A stretch of 27,200 nucleotides of DNA, from positions 1 to 27,200 of the forward strand of contig JBFKAV010000029.1 of assembly GCA_041621405.1 (NCBI GenBank), in the 5' to 3' direction. A program made the position numbers and the translations under genes. Shown here piece by piece: positions 10,795-17,585 of the stretch (positions are counted from its first letter, which is position 1; the number at the start of each line of letters is the position of its first letter). A model generated the notes under the pieces. That model did not search any database and was not told the origin of the DNA. It was given only the letters and a program-made list of their open reading frames with translations. This stretch comes from JBFKAV01 sp041621405. Its GTDB lineage: Bacteria > Pseudomonadota > Alphaproteobacteria > Rhodobacterales > Rhodobacteraceae.

Positions 10795-11760
10795 ATGTCG
10801 AGCGAAGTCCGGGCGGGAGCATCTTTCGAACTGACTACGAACAGCGTCGCGCCATCCCTGGGATTGTCGCAACTCCGCGAGCTGTTTGAAAGCAAGGTGC
10901 AGTTGCGCTTCGACGCCGATCCGGATCAGCGGATCGATGCGCGAATGACCGTCCACGGCCTGCCGGGTCTCAGGTATGCCAGCATGGTCTCGAGCATGAA
11001 CGTGTCGCTAGAACGGCCGCCACAGATGCTCTCTGACCGAGAGGACGACGTCTGCCTCATCCTCAGCACGGGTGGGCCAATCGCCATCGCACAACGAAGT
11101 CAGCAGTCTCAGGCGAACGACGGGGAAGCTGTCCTGCTGGTATATCGCGAGCCGGCGGCTCTCCGCTTCCATGCCATGAACTACATCGCCGCCCGGGTTC
11201 CCTACAACGCCCTCGCCCCGCTCACGAAGGACATTGCCGCGGACGCCGGGCGTCGCATCAGACGCGATACGGTGGCGTTGACGCTTCTCGAAACTTATCT
11301 CAGATCCTTGCCAACCAGTATCGCCGACCCGCAACTGAAAAGCCTGGTTACCACCCATGTCTACGACCTGATGGCACTCGCGATCGGAGCGTCCCGAGAA
11401 GGCGAGGAGATAGCGTTGCAACGCAGCCTCAAAGCTGCCCGCCTCCAGGCGATTAAGGCAGCACTTCTGCACGACCGCGAACTCTCGATCCATGAGATCG
11501 CCCGCAATCAAGCGGTGTCCCCACGATATATACAGAAAATTTTCGACGAGGCCGGAACCACGTTTACCGAGTTCGTGCTTGCTCTGCGGCTAGAAGCGGC
11601 CCGCGCAATGCTCTTAAGCCCGCGGTACTCGCATTGGACGGTCACAGCAATATCGCAGGAAGCGGGGTTTGGAGACCTCTCCCACTTCAATCGACGATTT
11701 AAGGCGCGCTACGAACAGACCCCCTCGGAACTCCGCGCGCAGTCTGCATTACTTTCGTGA
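10795..11760 (+). CDS. AraC-family transcriptional regulator
   Basis: Cytosolic DNA-binding regulator of 321 residues. The C-terminal AraC/XylS domain (about 215-318) has two helix-turn-helix units, LSIHEIARNQAVSPRYIQKI (230-249) and WTVTAISQEAGFGDLSHFNR (281-300), followed by the RFKARYEQTPSELR signature. The N-terminal half (about 30-170) resembles the AraC-binding-like sensing domain found in regulators such as FeaR; the ligand is unknown. GGGGGA precedes ATG 10795. Codons such as ATA and a lower GC third position differ from the core genes and suggest acquisition. Its target is not evident; the upstream alkB is one speculative candidate. Confidence 0.9.
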   Translation: MSSEVRAGASFELTTNSVAPSLGLSQLRELFESKVQLRFDADPDQRIDARMTVHGLPGLRYASMVSSMNVSLERPPQMLSDREDDVCLILSTGGPIAIAQRSQQSQANDGEAVLLVYREPAALRFHAMNYIAARVPYNALAPLTKDIAADAGRRIRRDTVALTLLETYLRSLPTSIADPQLKSLVTTHVYDLMALAIGASREGEEIALQRSLKAARLQAIKAALLHDRELSIHEIARNQAVSPRYIQKIFDEAGTTFTEFVLALRLEAARAMLLSPRYSHWTVTAISQEAGFGDLSHFNRRFKARYEQTPSELRAQSALLS

Positions 11761-12171
11761 CTGCCTCGCGCGACCCTTCATGCTCGAACTCAAGCGCTTC
11801 AGGTGGAGCTGCCCGACAATCTTGCGGGAAAATTGGAATTGAAGATGGCCTACCCTGTGGCGGCTGAGATGTCCGCTATGGGCTCGTATCCGCCTTTCGA
11901 CCAATGCTCGCGCTGCACATACTTGGCGCGATCTGCAACGCATTCGGTAGGGGCTTGCTTCCGGCCGATGGGCGGGCGAGGCTCGCCTGTTGGCGCCCAG
12001 TTGGGGGGCGTCCGCGCCAGTGGGCGCGGAACCGCGCTCGGAGCGCCTGCCGGACGGACTCAGGGAGGCGTGAAATCACACGTTTATGGGTTGGAATTCG
12101 GTTAAGAGCAATCGGAATATCACGCTATTTCAATGACATGGCCTCTCCTTTCACCGTGAAATGCCGGCGTG
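11761..12171. other. Non-coding stretch with inverted repeats
   Basis: About 410 bases between the AraC-family gene and the ccrM terminator. It holds two clear dyads: GGCGAG-G-CTCGCC at 11975-11987 and CCGCGCC-AGTG-GGCGCGG at 12012-12029. A frame open at 11803-12105 has mixed composition, no ribosome site and no recognisable domain, so it is not called. GC content changes sharply from moderate (11761-11940) to high (11941-12060) and back. Confidence 0.5.
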
Positions 12172-12203
12172 AAAAAGAGCCCCGCCTCGTGACGAGGCGG
12201 GGC
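12172..12203 (-). terminator. Rho-independent terminator of ccrM
   Basis: Read on the minus strand, a perfect 11-bp stem GCCCCGCCTCG / CGAGGCGGGGC with a 3-base TCA loop (12203-12179) is followed by TCTTTTTC. It lies 46 bases after the ccrM stop. Confidence 0.9.
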
Positions 12204-12249
12204 CAGGAAAGTGCCGTGGGTTGGGCCACAGGCACCGGCGGTAACTGTT

Positions 12250-13356
12250 TCAGAGATCGCCCCCCATCTCGGCCCGCACCTGCTGGCGCAGCACGTCGAT
12301 CGAGATCAGCTCTCCCTCGCGCTTGAAGTGCCAGTAGGTCCAGCCGTTGCACGAGGGCGCCCCCTCGTAGGCGGCGCCGACCTGGTGGATCGAGCCGGTC
12401 ACATCGCCCGCCACCAGCGTCCCGTCGGCCCTGACCTTCGCGGCCTTGCCGCGGGCCGAGACCAGCACCTCGCCGGGCCGGAGCAGCCCGCGCTCGACGA
12501 GGAGCCCGAAGGCCACCCGGGGCTCGGCCCGCTTCGAGGCGGAGACCTCCAGCGCCTCTCGGTCGAGCTTGCGCACCCTCGCGAGCCGCTTCGCGGCGAC
12601 CTCGCGGTAGCCCTCCTCCCGCTCGATCCCGATCCAGTTCCGGCCCAGCATCTTCGCCACGGCCCCGGTGGTCCCGGTCCCGAAGAACGGATCGAGCACC
12701 ACCTCGCCCGGGTTCGTCGTCGCCACCAGAACCCGGTGCAGCAAGGCCTCCGGCTTCTGCGTCGGATGCGCCTTGTCGCCGTTCCGGTCCTTCAGCCGCT
12801 CGTGCCCGGTGCAGAGCGGGATCGTCCAGTCCGAGCGCATCTGCACGCCCTCGTTCAAGGCCTTCAGCGCCTCGTAGTTGAAGCGGTACCTCGCGCCTTC
12901 CGATTTCGACGCCCAGATCAGCGTCTCGTGGGCGTTGGTGAAACGCTTGCCGCGGAAGTTCGGCATCGGGTTCGACTTGCGCCAGACCACGTCGTTCAGG
13001 AGCCAGTACCCCAGGTCCTGCATCGCCGCGCCGACGCGGAAGATGTTGTGGTAGGAGCCGATCACCCAGATCGCGCCTTCCGGCTTCAGGAGCCGCCGCG
13101 CGGCGGAGAGCCAGTCGCGGGTGAAGCGATCGTAGGCGGTGAAGCTCGAGAAACGGTCCCAGGCGTCGTCCACCGCGTCGACCTTCGAATTGTCGGGCCG
13201 GTGCAGCTCGCCCTTGAGCTGGAGATTGTACGGCGGGTCGGCGAAGATCAGGTGGACCGAGGCCTCGGGAAGCCCCCACATCACCTCGATGCAGTCGCCC
13301 GCCAGAATCTCGTTCAGGGGAAGCGCCTCCGCCCCCGTGGTCGTCGCGATCGTCAT
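12250..13356 (-). CDS. ccrM: CcrM-type adenine-N6 DNA methyltransferase (GANTC)
   Basis: Methylates adenine in GANTC and, in Caulobacter and other alphaproteobacteria, couples gene expression to replication. The 368-residue protein has the beta-class order: catalytic DPPY (40-43) first and the AdoMet-binding FFGTGTTG (224-231) late. Stretches such as RPDNSKVDAVDD, WVIGSYHNIFRVG, RKSNPMPNF, AHETLIWASKS, QMRSDWTIPLCTG and AHPTQKPEALL match Caulobacter CcrM closely. The C-terminal extension (about 270-368, SKRAEPRV...CNGWTYWHF) is the CcrM-specific DNA-recognition domain and is intact. ATG 13356 fits the family N terminus; an in-frame ATG at 13416 would add 20 basic residues. It lies downstream of rnhB on the same strand with GANTC sites between. 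Confidence 0.96.
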   Translation of the reverse strand: MTIATTTGAEALPLNEILAGDCIEVMWGLPEASVHLIFADPPYNLQLKGELHRPDNSKVDAVDDAWDRFSSFTAYDRFTRDWLSAARRLLKPEGAIWVIGSYHNIFRVGAAMQDLGYWLLNDVVWRKSNPMPNFRGKRFTNAHETLIWASKSEGARYRFNYEALKALNEGVQMRSDWTIPLCTGHERLKDRNGDKAHPTQKPEALLHRVLVATTNPGEVVLDPFFGTGTTGAVAKMLGRNWIGIEREEGYREVAAKRLARVRKLDREALEVSASKRAEPRVAFGLLVERGLLRPGEVLVSARGKAAKVRADGTLVAGDVTGSIHQVGAAYEGAPSCNGWTYWHFKREGELISIDVLRQQVRAEMGGDL

Positions 13357-13404
13357 CTTTTGCCCTGCCCCGCGCCTTCTTCGGGCTGCCCGGTCCTTTG
13401 ACAA

Positions 13405-13448
13405 AGGATGAGTCATCGCCGATTCGCCGTCAATTTCTTTTTTGAATC
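13405..13448 (-). promoter_or_regulatory. ccrM leader with three GANTC sites
   Basis: The gap between rnhB and ccrM contains GAGTC (13410-13414), GATTC (13421-13425) and GAATC (13444-13448), all substrates of the enzyme encoded next door. A TTGACG hexamer lies at 13433-13428 on the minus strand and could serve as a -35 box, though the matching -10 is weak. In Caulobacter the ccrM promoter is silenced by methylation of GANTC sites in its leader; the same feedback is inferred here. Confidence 0.6.
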
Positions 13449-14082
13449 AAGGGCTTACTGTTTTGCCTTGATACAACATCTTGTGCACCGGCGCGAACGA
13501 ACGCCTATGGTGTGGGCTCGGCCCAAGATTTCGGAGCGCCGAAAGGTGCGCCTTGCTCGGATAGCCCTTGTTCGCCTCCCAGCCGTAGCCCGGATGCTGT
13601 TGCGCCAAATCCACCATGATGCGGTCGCGCGTGACCTTCGCGACGATGGAGGCCGCCGCGATCGAGAGCGAGAGCGCATCGCCCTTCACAAGCGCGCTGG
13701 CCGGGCAGGCCAGGCCCTTGGGCAGGAGGTTGCCGTCGATCAATGCGAAGTCGGCCGGTCGCGGCAACGCCGCGAGCGCCCGCCGCATCGCCAGATGCGC
13801 GGCGGCGAGGATGTTGAGCGCGTCGATCTCCGCCACGCTCGCCTCGCCCACGCCGACCTCCGCCGCGTCGAGGATCCGCGGGTAGAGCCGCTCGCGGGCG
13901 GCAGCGCCCAAGGCCTTCGAGTCGTTCAGCCCTTCGGGAACGGCACCTGGATCGAACCGCACCGCCGCGGCCACGACCGGCCCGGCAAGCGGCCCGCGGC
14001 CGGCCTCGTCGACGCCGGCCACCCTGGCATGGCCAAGGGCGTGGGCGGCGGTCTCGTGGCTGAAATCGGGGCACGGCCTCAT
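13447..14082 (-). CDS. rnhB: Ribonuclease HII
   Basis: Cleaves the RNA strand of RNA-DNA hybrids and single ribonucleotides in DNA. The 211-residue protein has the DEAGRGPLAGPV signature (Asp25, Glu26), LNDSKAL, the second catalytic Asp in ALIDGN, and the AAASIVAKVTRDR block carrying the last metal ligand Asp. GYGWEANKGYPSKAH near the C terminus is also typical. ATG 14082 is preferred because the core begins about 20 residues later; a TTG at 14118 would add 12 residues. The rnhB-ccrM order is common in alphaproteobacteria. The last bases overlap the GAATC site in the ccrM leader. Confidence 0.95.
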   Translation of the reverse strand: MRPCPDFSHETAAHALGHARVAGVDEAGRGPLAGPVVAAAVRFDPGAVPEGLNDSKALGAAARERLYPRILDAAEVGVGEASVAEIDALNILAAAHLAMRRALAALPRPADFALIDGNLLPKGLACPASALVKGDALSLSIAAASIVAKVTRDRIMVDLAQQHPGYGWEANKGYPSKAHLSALRNLGPSPHHRRSFAPVHKMLYQGKTVSP

Positions 14083-14121
14083 TGCCGGTAGGCAAGCGCA
14101 GGCGGGACGCCGCCGCAAGCG

Positions 14122-14154
14122 AAAAGGGGGCGGGAAGGTTGCCCCTCCCGCCCC
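14122..14154 (-). terminator. Rho-independent terminator after the two-cysteine repeat gene
   Basis: On the minus strand GGGGCGGGA (14154-14146) pairs with TCCCGCCCC (14135-14127) around a 10-base loop and is followed by CTTTTC. It separates the gene at 14200-14679 from rnhB. Confidence 0.8.
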
Positions 14155-14199
14155 AGTGAGACGCGGACCTCTTGCGGGGGATGGCCCGCGCCACTGCCG

Positions 14200-14679
14200 T
14201 CAGTGGCGCCCGCGGCGCCACCGTGCCTCAACTGTGTAGCCGTGACGTTCCAGGCAATACGAACTGTAGACGGTGCGGCGCCCGCGGTCGGTGCGGATCC
14301 GGAATTCGCACCGGTCGGGCAGCCGGTTCACCCGCACTCCCTCGCGCTCGAGGCAGCGCTTGCCGAACACCTCGGTCCAACCGCGACGGGTACGCACGGA
14401 GAATTCGCAGCGCGCGGGAAGGGTGCGAAAATGGCCCCGACGGCCGCCACGACGGTCCCTGTCGCGCCAGTACGGCTCGGGATCGTAGGTGTCGTGCGCC
14501 GGAATGGCCTCGCTCTCGCGCTCGTTCTCGAGCGCGTTGGCGATGATGCCGACGGCGGCCAGGCCCAGGAGGATCTTGGCGACGTCCTCGCCGTCAGGCG
14601 CTGCGACGGCGGGGGTGGCGGCACCGGTGAAGGCCAGGGCACCGGAGAGCGCGGTGGCGATGAAGGTCTTGCGAAACAT
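14200..14679 (-). CDS. Secreted protein with duplicated two-cysteine module
   Basis: 159-residue exported protein, family not recognised. Residues 1-27 form a signal peptide (MFRKTFIATALSG..., cleavage after AVA). A short hydrophobic helix (about 33-50) and an acidic then Arg/Gly-rich linker follow. The C-terminal half holds two tandem copies of one module: residues 87-115 (LPARCEF...KRCLERE) and 120-148 (LPDRCEF...SYCLERH). Each carries two cysteines exactly 18 apart (91/109 and 124/142), so one disulfide per module is likely in the periplasm. The ATG follows a good AAGGACGAG site, and a terminator lies downstream. The high Arg content suggests binding to an anionic partner such as cell-wall or nucleic acid, which is inference. 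Confidence 0.82.
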   Translation of the reverse strand: MFRKTFIATALSGALAFTGAATPAVAAPDGEDVAKILLGLAAVGIIANALENERESEAIPAHDTYDPEPYWRDRDRRGGRRGHFRTLPARCEFSVRTRRGWTEVFGKRCLEREGVRVNRLPDRCEFRIRTDRGRRTVYSSYCLERHGYTVEARWRRGRH

Positions 14680-14851
14680 GGTCTCGTCCTTTCCTTACCG
14701 GGTCTGTCCGGCGCGATGACCGGACGCGATGGACCAAGCCTCGGTCACTCCGCGCAGGCCAAGCAATAACGCCGCCCTGTTATCCGATAGCGCCCGCCGC
14801 ACAGGCGTGAAGTTATTGAATATCTGCAGGCCCCGACGCATTCTCGCCGTC

Positions 14852-15145
14852 ATGAAGCTCCGCGTCCTGATCCCCACGTTCGCCCTCGCGCTCGCCGCCT
14901 TCGCGGCGCCCGCAGCGGCCGCCTGCTTCGCCGATTACAAGGCCAAGCGCGACGCGCCGCTGCAGCTGCATTACGGCGTGATCCAGCTGCCCGACGCGGC
15001 CTGCACGCCGCAGGCCGCAGCACCGATAATCGCCCAGCGCATCGGCAGCGACGGCTGGCAGCTTCTCGCCGTCGTCTCGGTCTTCGACGAAGCCGGGCTC
15101 GACGGCCGCCGCGACAGCGCCGGCGCCTTCTTCCTGCGCTACTGA
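14852..15145 (+). CDS. Small secreted protein, 97 aa, unknown function
   Basis: Starts MKLRVLIPTFALALAAF, a clear Sec signal peptide ending near AAAA/CFADY (about residue 23). The mature part has two cysteines (in CFADYK and DAACTPQ), a strand-rich LHYGVIQL, and ends with GWQLLAVVSVF...GAFFLRY. The layout resembles short periplasmic proteins seen widely in Rhodobacterales, recalled from general knowledge and not verified. It is divergent from the two-cysteine repeat gene, and the next gene follows 69 bases later on the same strand. Function unknown. Confidence 0.8.
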   Translation: MKLRVLIPTFALALAAFAAPAAAACFADYKAKRDAPLQLHYGVIQLPDAACTPQAAAPIIAQRIGSDGWQLLAVVSVFDEAGLDGRRDSAGAFFLRY

Positions 15146-15214
15146 GCCCTCCCGTCCTGCTTGACGCCCCCGCCGCCGCCCCGGACTATGGCGGCATTTC
15201 ACGGAGGCACCGCC

Positions 15215-15928
15215 TTGGCCGACGACACCTCCCTCGAGCCGAACGCCAGTCGCAGTCTGCCCACGGGCAACCGCGTCGTCTTCGGCGGCATCGCGGCGAT
15301 CGTGCTGATCCTCGGCGCCGCCGCCGCGGTACTCTTCGCCAACCTGCCCGACGCCAACGCCTTCAACGCCCGGGTCGAGCGGATCTTCGTCGAGAACGAG
15401 GACCTGACGTCGAACGCCGAGATCAAGCTCCTGGAAATCCTCGCCCAGTCCGGCACCTCGTTCTCCGAGGTGCTGGCCTCCTACCGAACCGTGATCTTCG
15501 TGCTCCTGGTCTTCGCCACGGCGCTGATGATCGCGGCGATGGTCTTTCTCGTCACCATCATCGCGCTCAACCGCCGGATGTCGGAGATCGCACGCGCCGG
15601 AATTCAGGTCTCCTCGCTCCTGATCAGCCGGGAGGAGAACACGGTCTGGCTCAACAACATGGAGTTCAAGCTCACCGAGGCGGCGATCGAGACGCTCTCG
15701 GTGCTGGCCGAGGCGCGGATGGACGAGGACGTGCTCTCCGGTGCCGAGATCGAGGCCGTGATCTCGGGGCGCCGCGCCGCCGATTGCGACGAGGCGGCCG
15801 GGGCGACGCGGATCAAGCGGCTGCGCGACATGCTGGGCAACCAGATCGTCACCGAGCTACTTGTGAAGAACATTGCCCGCAAAGGCTACATGCTCGCCGT
15901 CGACAGGAATGCGATCCGGATGATCTAG
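15215..15928 (+). CDS. Two-pass membrane protein with C-terminal winged-helix-like domain
   Basis: 237 residues starting at TTG 15215, chosen because GGAGG sits 7 bases upstream; an in-frame ATG at 15188 lacks a site. Membrane helices lie at about 21-43 and 92-118, with a roughly 48-residue loop between them that should be periplasmic. The cytosolic part (119-237) ends in a segment (149-228) patterned like an OmpR-type winged helix: FKLTEAAIETLSVLAEA, then VLSGAEIEAVI, TRIKRLRDMLG, and a final VKNIARKGYML matching the usual GYxL wing strand. If so, it is a membrane-tethered DNA-binding protein with the domain at the C terminus, unlike ToxR. No sensor domain is recognised. Gene reality is secure; the domain reading is inference. 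Confidence 0.8.
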   Translation: MADDTSLEPNASRSLPTGNRVVFGGIAAIVLILGAAAAVLFANLPDANAFNARVERIFVENEDLTSNAEIKLLEILAQSGTSFSEVLASYRTVIFVLLVFATALMIAAMVFLVTIIALNRRMSEIARAGIQVSSLLISREENTVWLNNMEFKLTEAAIETLSVLAEARMDEDVLSGAEIEAVISGRRAADCDEAAGATRIKRLRDMLGNQIVTELLVKNIARKGYMLAVDRNAIRMI

Positions 15929-15977
15929 GGCTCGCAAGGCCGTTGCGGCGCGGCGCGTTGCGTCCCACATTGCCGCC

Positions 15978-16334
15978 ATGGGACGGGATGCGGGTAAGGA
16001 CAGGCAGGAAAGGCGCTTTCGCAGGCAGATCGAGGCGCTTTCCGCCGCCGCGCCGCGGGTGCGGGCCGCGATCCGGTCGCTGCTCGACGGACGGCTGCGC
16101 CGGGTGCGGATCCCGCTCGCCCTCCTGCTCATTGCCCTTGGCTTCGTCGGCTTCCTGCCGGTGGTCGGGTTCTGGATGATCCCGCTCGGGCTTCTGATCC
16201 TCGCGGTCGACATCCCGGCGCTGCGCCCGGCGGTTTCGGCTGCCATCGTCCGGCTTCGCCGCTGGGTCCGCCAGGCGCTCGGACCGCACGGGCGCCTCGC
16301 CTGGCTTGGCCGGAAGCTCGGTCGGCATCGCTAG
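15978..16334 (+). CDS. Small membrane protein, 118 aa
   Basis: Basic cytosolic N terminus (1-45, many Arg), then two closely spaced hydrophobic helices (about 46-60 and 62-78) joined by FLPVVGFWMIPLG, and a basic C-terminal tail (90-118). The turn resembles the PGPGW group of small transmembrane proteins (small residues and Trp followed by PLGLLILA), but the match is loose. It follows the winged-helix-like gene by 49 bases and precedes the tRNA gene. Function unknown. Confidence 0.7.
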   Translation: MGRDAGKDRQERRFRRQIEALSAAAPRVRAAIRSLLDGRLRRVRIPLALLLIALGFVGFLPVVGFWMIPLGLLILAVDIPALRPAVSAAIVRLRRWVRQALGPHGRLAWLGRKLGRHR

Positions 16335-16349
16335 AGAGATCGGCGCTGG

Positions 16350-16422
16350 CGGCCCCGTCAGGATTCGAACCTGAGACCTACCGCTTAGGAGGCGGTTGCT
16401 CTATCCCCTGAGCTACGAGGCC
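16350..16422 (-). tRNA. tRNA-Arg (anticodon CCU)
   Basis: Folds as a full cloverleaf on the minus strand. Acceptor GGCCTCG pairs with CGGGGCC (one G-T pair), the D stem is GCTC/GAGC, the anticodon stem ACCGC/GCGGT encloses CTCCTAA (anticodon CCT, reading AGG), and the T arm is TCAGG-TTCGAAT-CCTGA. The discriminator is G and CCA is not encoded. Intact; no flanking direct repeat or integrase suggests that it is in use as an integration site. Confidence 0.97.
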
Positions 16423-16500
16423 GGCCGGCCGCCTTGTGGCCGCAAACGGCCCGTCTTGCAAGCGCCTCGGCCCCATCGCCCGCGGCTTTCACACCGCCGC

Positions 16501-16514
16501 GAATGGCGCTAACA
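16501..16514. promoter_or_regulatory. Candidate LacI/GntR-type operator
   Basis: GAATGGCGCTAACA matches 10 of 14 positions of the palindrome TGTTAGCGCTAACA, a typical shape for LacI-family operators; the right half-site is perfect. It lies 31 bases before the chosen TTG start of the regulator gene, where autorepression would act. Confidence 0.35.
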
Positions 16515-16544
16515 AGAACGAAACCCTCCGCGAGGACCAACGCC

Positions 16545-17585
16545 TTGGCCGTATCCACCCGCTCCGGTTCGCGCCGCCCGCTCACGCTCCGCGACGTGTC
16601 GGAAGCCTCGGGCGTGAGCGAGATGACGGTGAGCCGGGTCCTGAGGAACCGCGGCGACGTCAGCGAGGCCACGCGCAACCGCGTGCTCGAGGCCGCGCGC
16701 CATCTCGGCTACGTCCCGAACAAGATCGCCGGCGCGCTCGCCTCCTCGCGCGTGAACCTGGTGGCGGTGATCATCCCCTCGGTGTCGAACCTCGTCTTTC
16801 CTGAGGTGCTGATGGGCATCTCGGACGCGCTCGAAGGCACCGGGCTGCAGCCGGTCGTCGGCTTCACCAACTACCTGCCCGAGCGTGAGGAGGAGGTGCT
16901 CTACGAGATGCTCTCCTGGCGGCCGTCGGGGGTAATCATCGCCGGGCTCGAGCACAGCCCCGCGTCGCGCGCGATGCTCACCAATGCCGGCATCCCGGTG
17001 GTCGAGATCATGGACACCGACGGCGAGCCGGTCGACGCCATGGTCGGCATCTCGCATCGCCGCGCTGGACGCGAGATGGCCAAGGCCATCGTCGCCCAGG
17101 GCTATCGCCGGATCGCCTTCCTCGGCACCAAGATGCCGCTCGACCACCGCGCGCGGAAGCGCTTCGAGGGCTTCACCGAGGTGCTCGCCAAGTCGGGGAT
17201 CGAGATCGCAGAACGCGAATTCTACGAGGGCGGCTCGGGGCTCGCCAAGGGCCGCGAAATGACCGAAACCGTGCTGAAGCGCCGCCCCGACCTCGATTTC
17301 ATCTACTACTCGAACGACATGATCGGCGCCGGCGGCCTGCTCTGGTGCCTCGACCGCGGCATCGACGTTCCGGGCAAGATCGGACTGGCGGGGTTCAACA
17401 ACGTCGATCTGCTCGACGGCCTGCCGATGCGGCTTGCGACGATGGATGCGCGCCGCCGCGAGATCGGCGCCAAGGCCGCCGCGCTGATCGCTGCCGCGGC
17501 AGCGGCCGGCAAGGATTCGGCGGGCGACATCGTGGAGCTCGAGCCCGCGCTCTCGCCAGGCGACACGCTGCTGCGTCGCAAATGA
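16545..17585 (+). CDS. LacI-family (GntR-like) transcriptional regulator
   Basis: Soluble DNA-binding repressor of 346 residues. The N-terminal HTH reads LTLRDVSEASGVSEMTVSRV, followed by the hinge helix region (PNKIAGALASSRVN). The periplasmic-binding-like sugar domain follows (about 65-346) with the block IPVVEIMDTDGEPVDAMVG, which resembles E. coli GntR (gluconate repressor). The effector is therefore likely a sugar acid. TTG 16545 is preferred because GAGGA lies 8 bases upstream; ATG 16503 would add 14 residues and overlap the candidate operator. It overlaps the epimerase gene by four bases (ATGA), suggesting co-translation. Confidence 0.92.
   Translation: MAVSTRSGSRRPLTLRDVSEASGVSEMTVSRVLRNRGDVSEATRNRVLEAARHLGYVPNKIAGALASSRVNLVAVIIPSVSNLVFPEVLMGISDALEGTGLQPVVGFTNYLPEREEEVLYEMLSWRPSGVIIAGLEHSPASRAMLTNAGIPVVEIMDTDGEPVDAMVGISHRRAGREMAKAIVAQGYRRIAFLGTKMPLDHRARKRFEGFTEVLAKSGIEIAEREFYEGGSGLAKGREMTETVLKRRPDLDFIYYSNDMIGAGGLLWCLDRGIDVPGKIGLAGFNNVDLLDGLPMRLATMDARRREIGAKAAALIAAAAAAGKDSAGDIVELEPALSPGDTLLRRK

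Noticed and set aside
11803..12105. 100-codon frame downstream of the AraC-family gene
   Set aside because: No ribosome site, no signal or domain, and it crosses inverted repeats and a composition break.
16350..16424. Integration site for a mobile element at tRNA-Arg
   Set aside because: The tRNA is intact, but there is no integrase gene and no repeated tRNA end on either side in the window.
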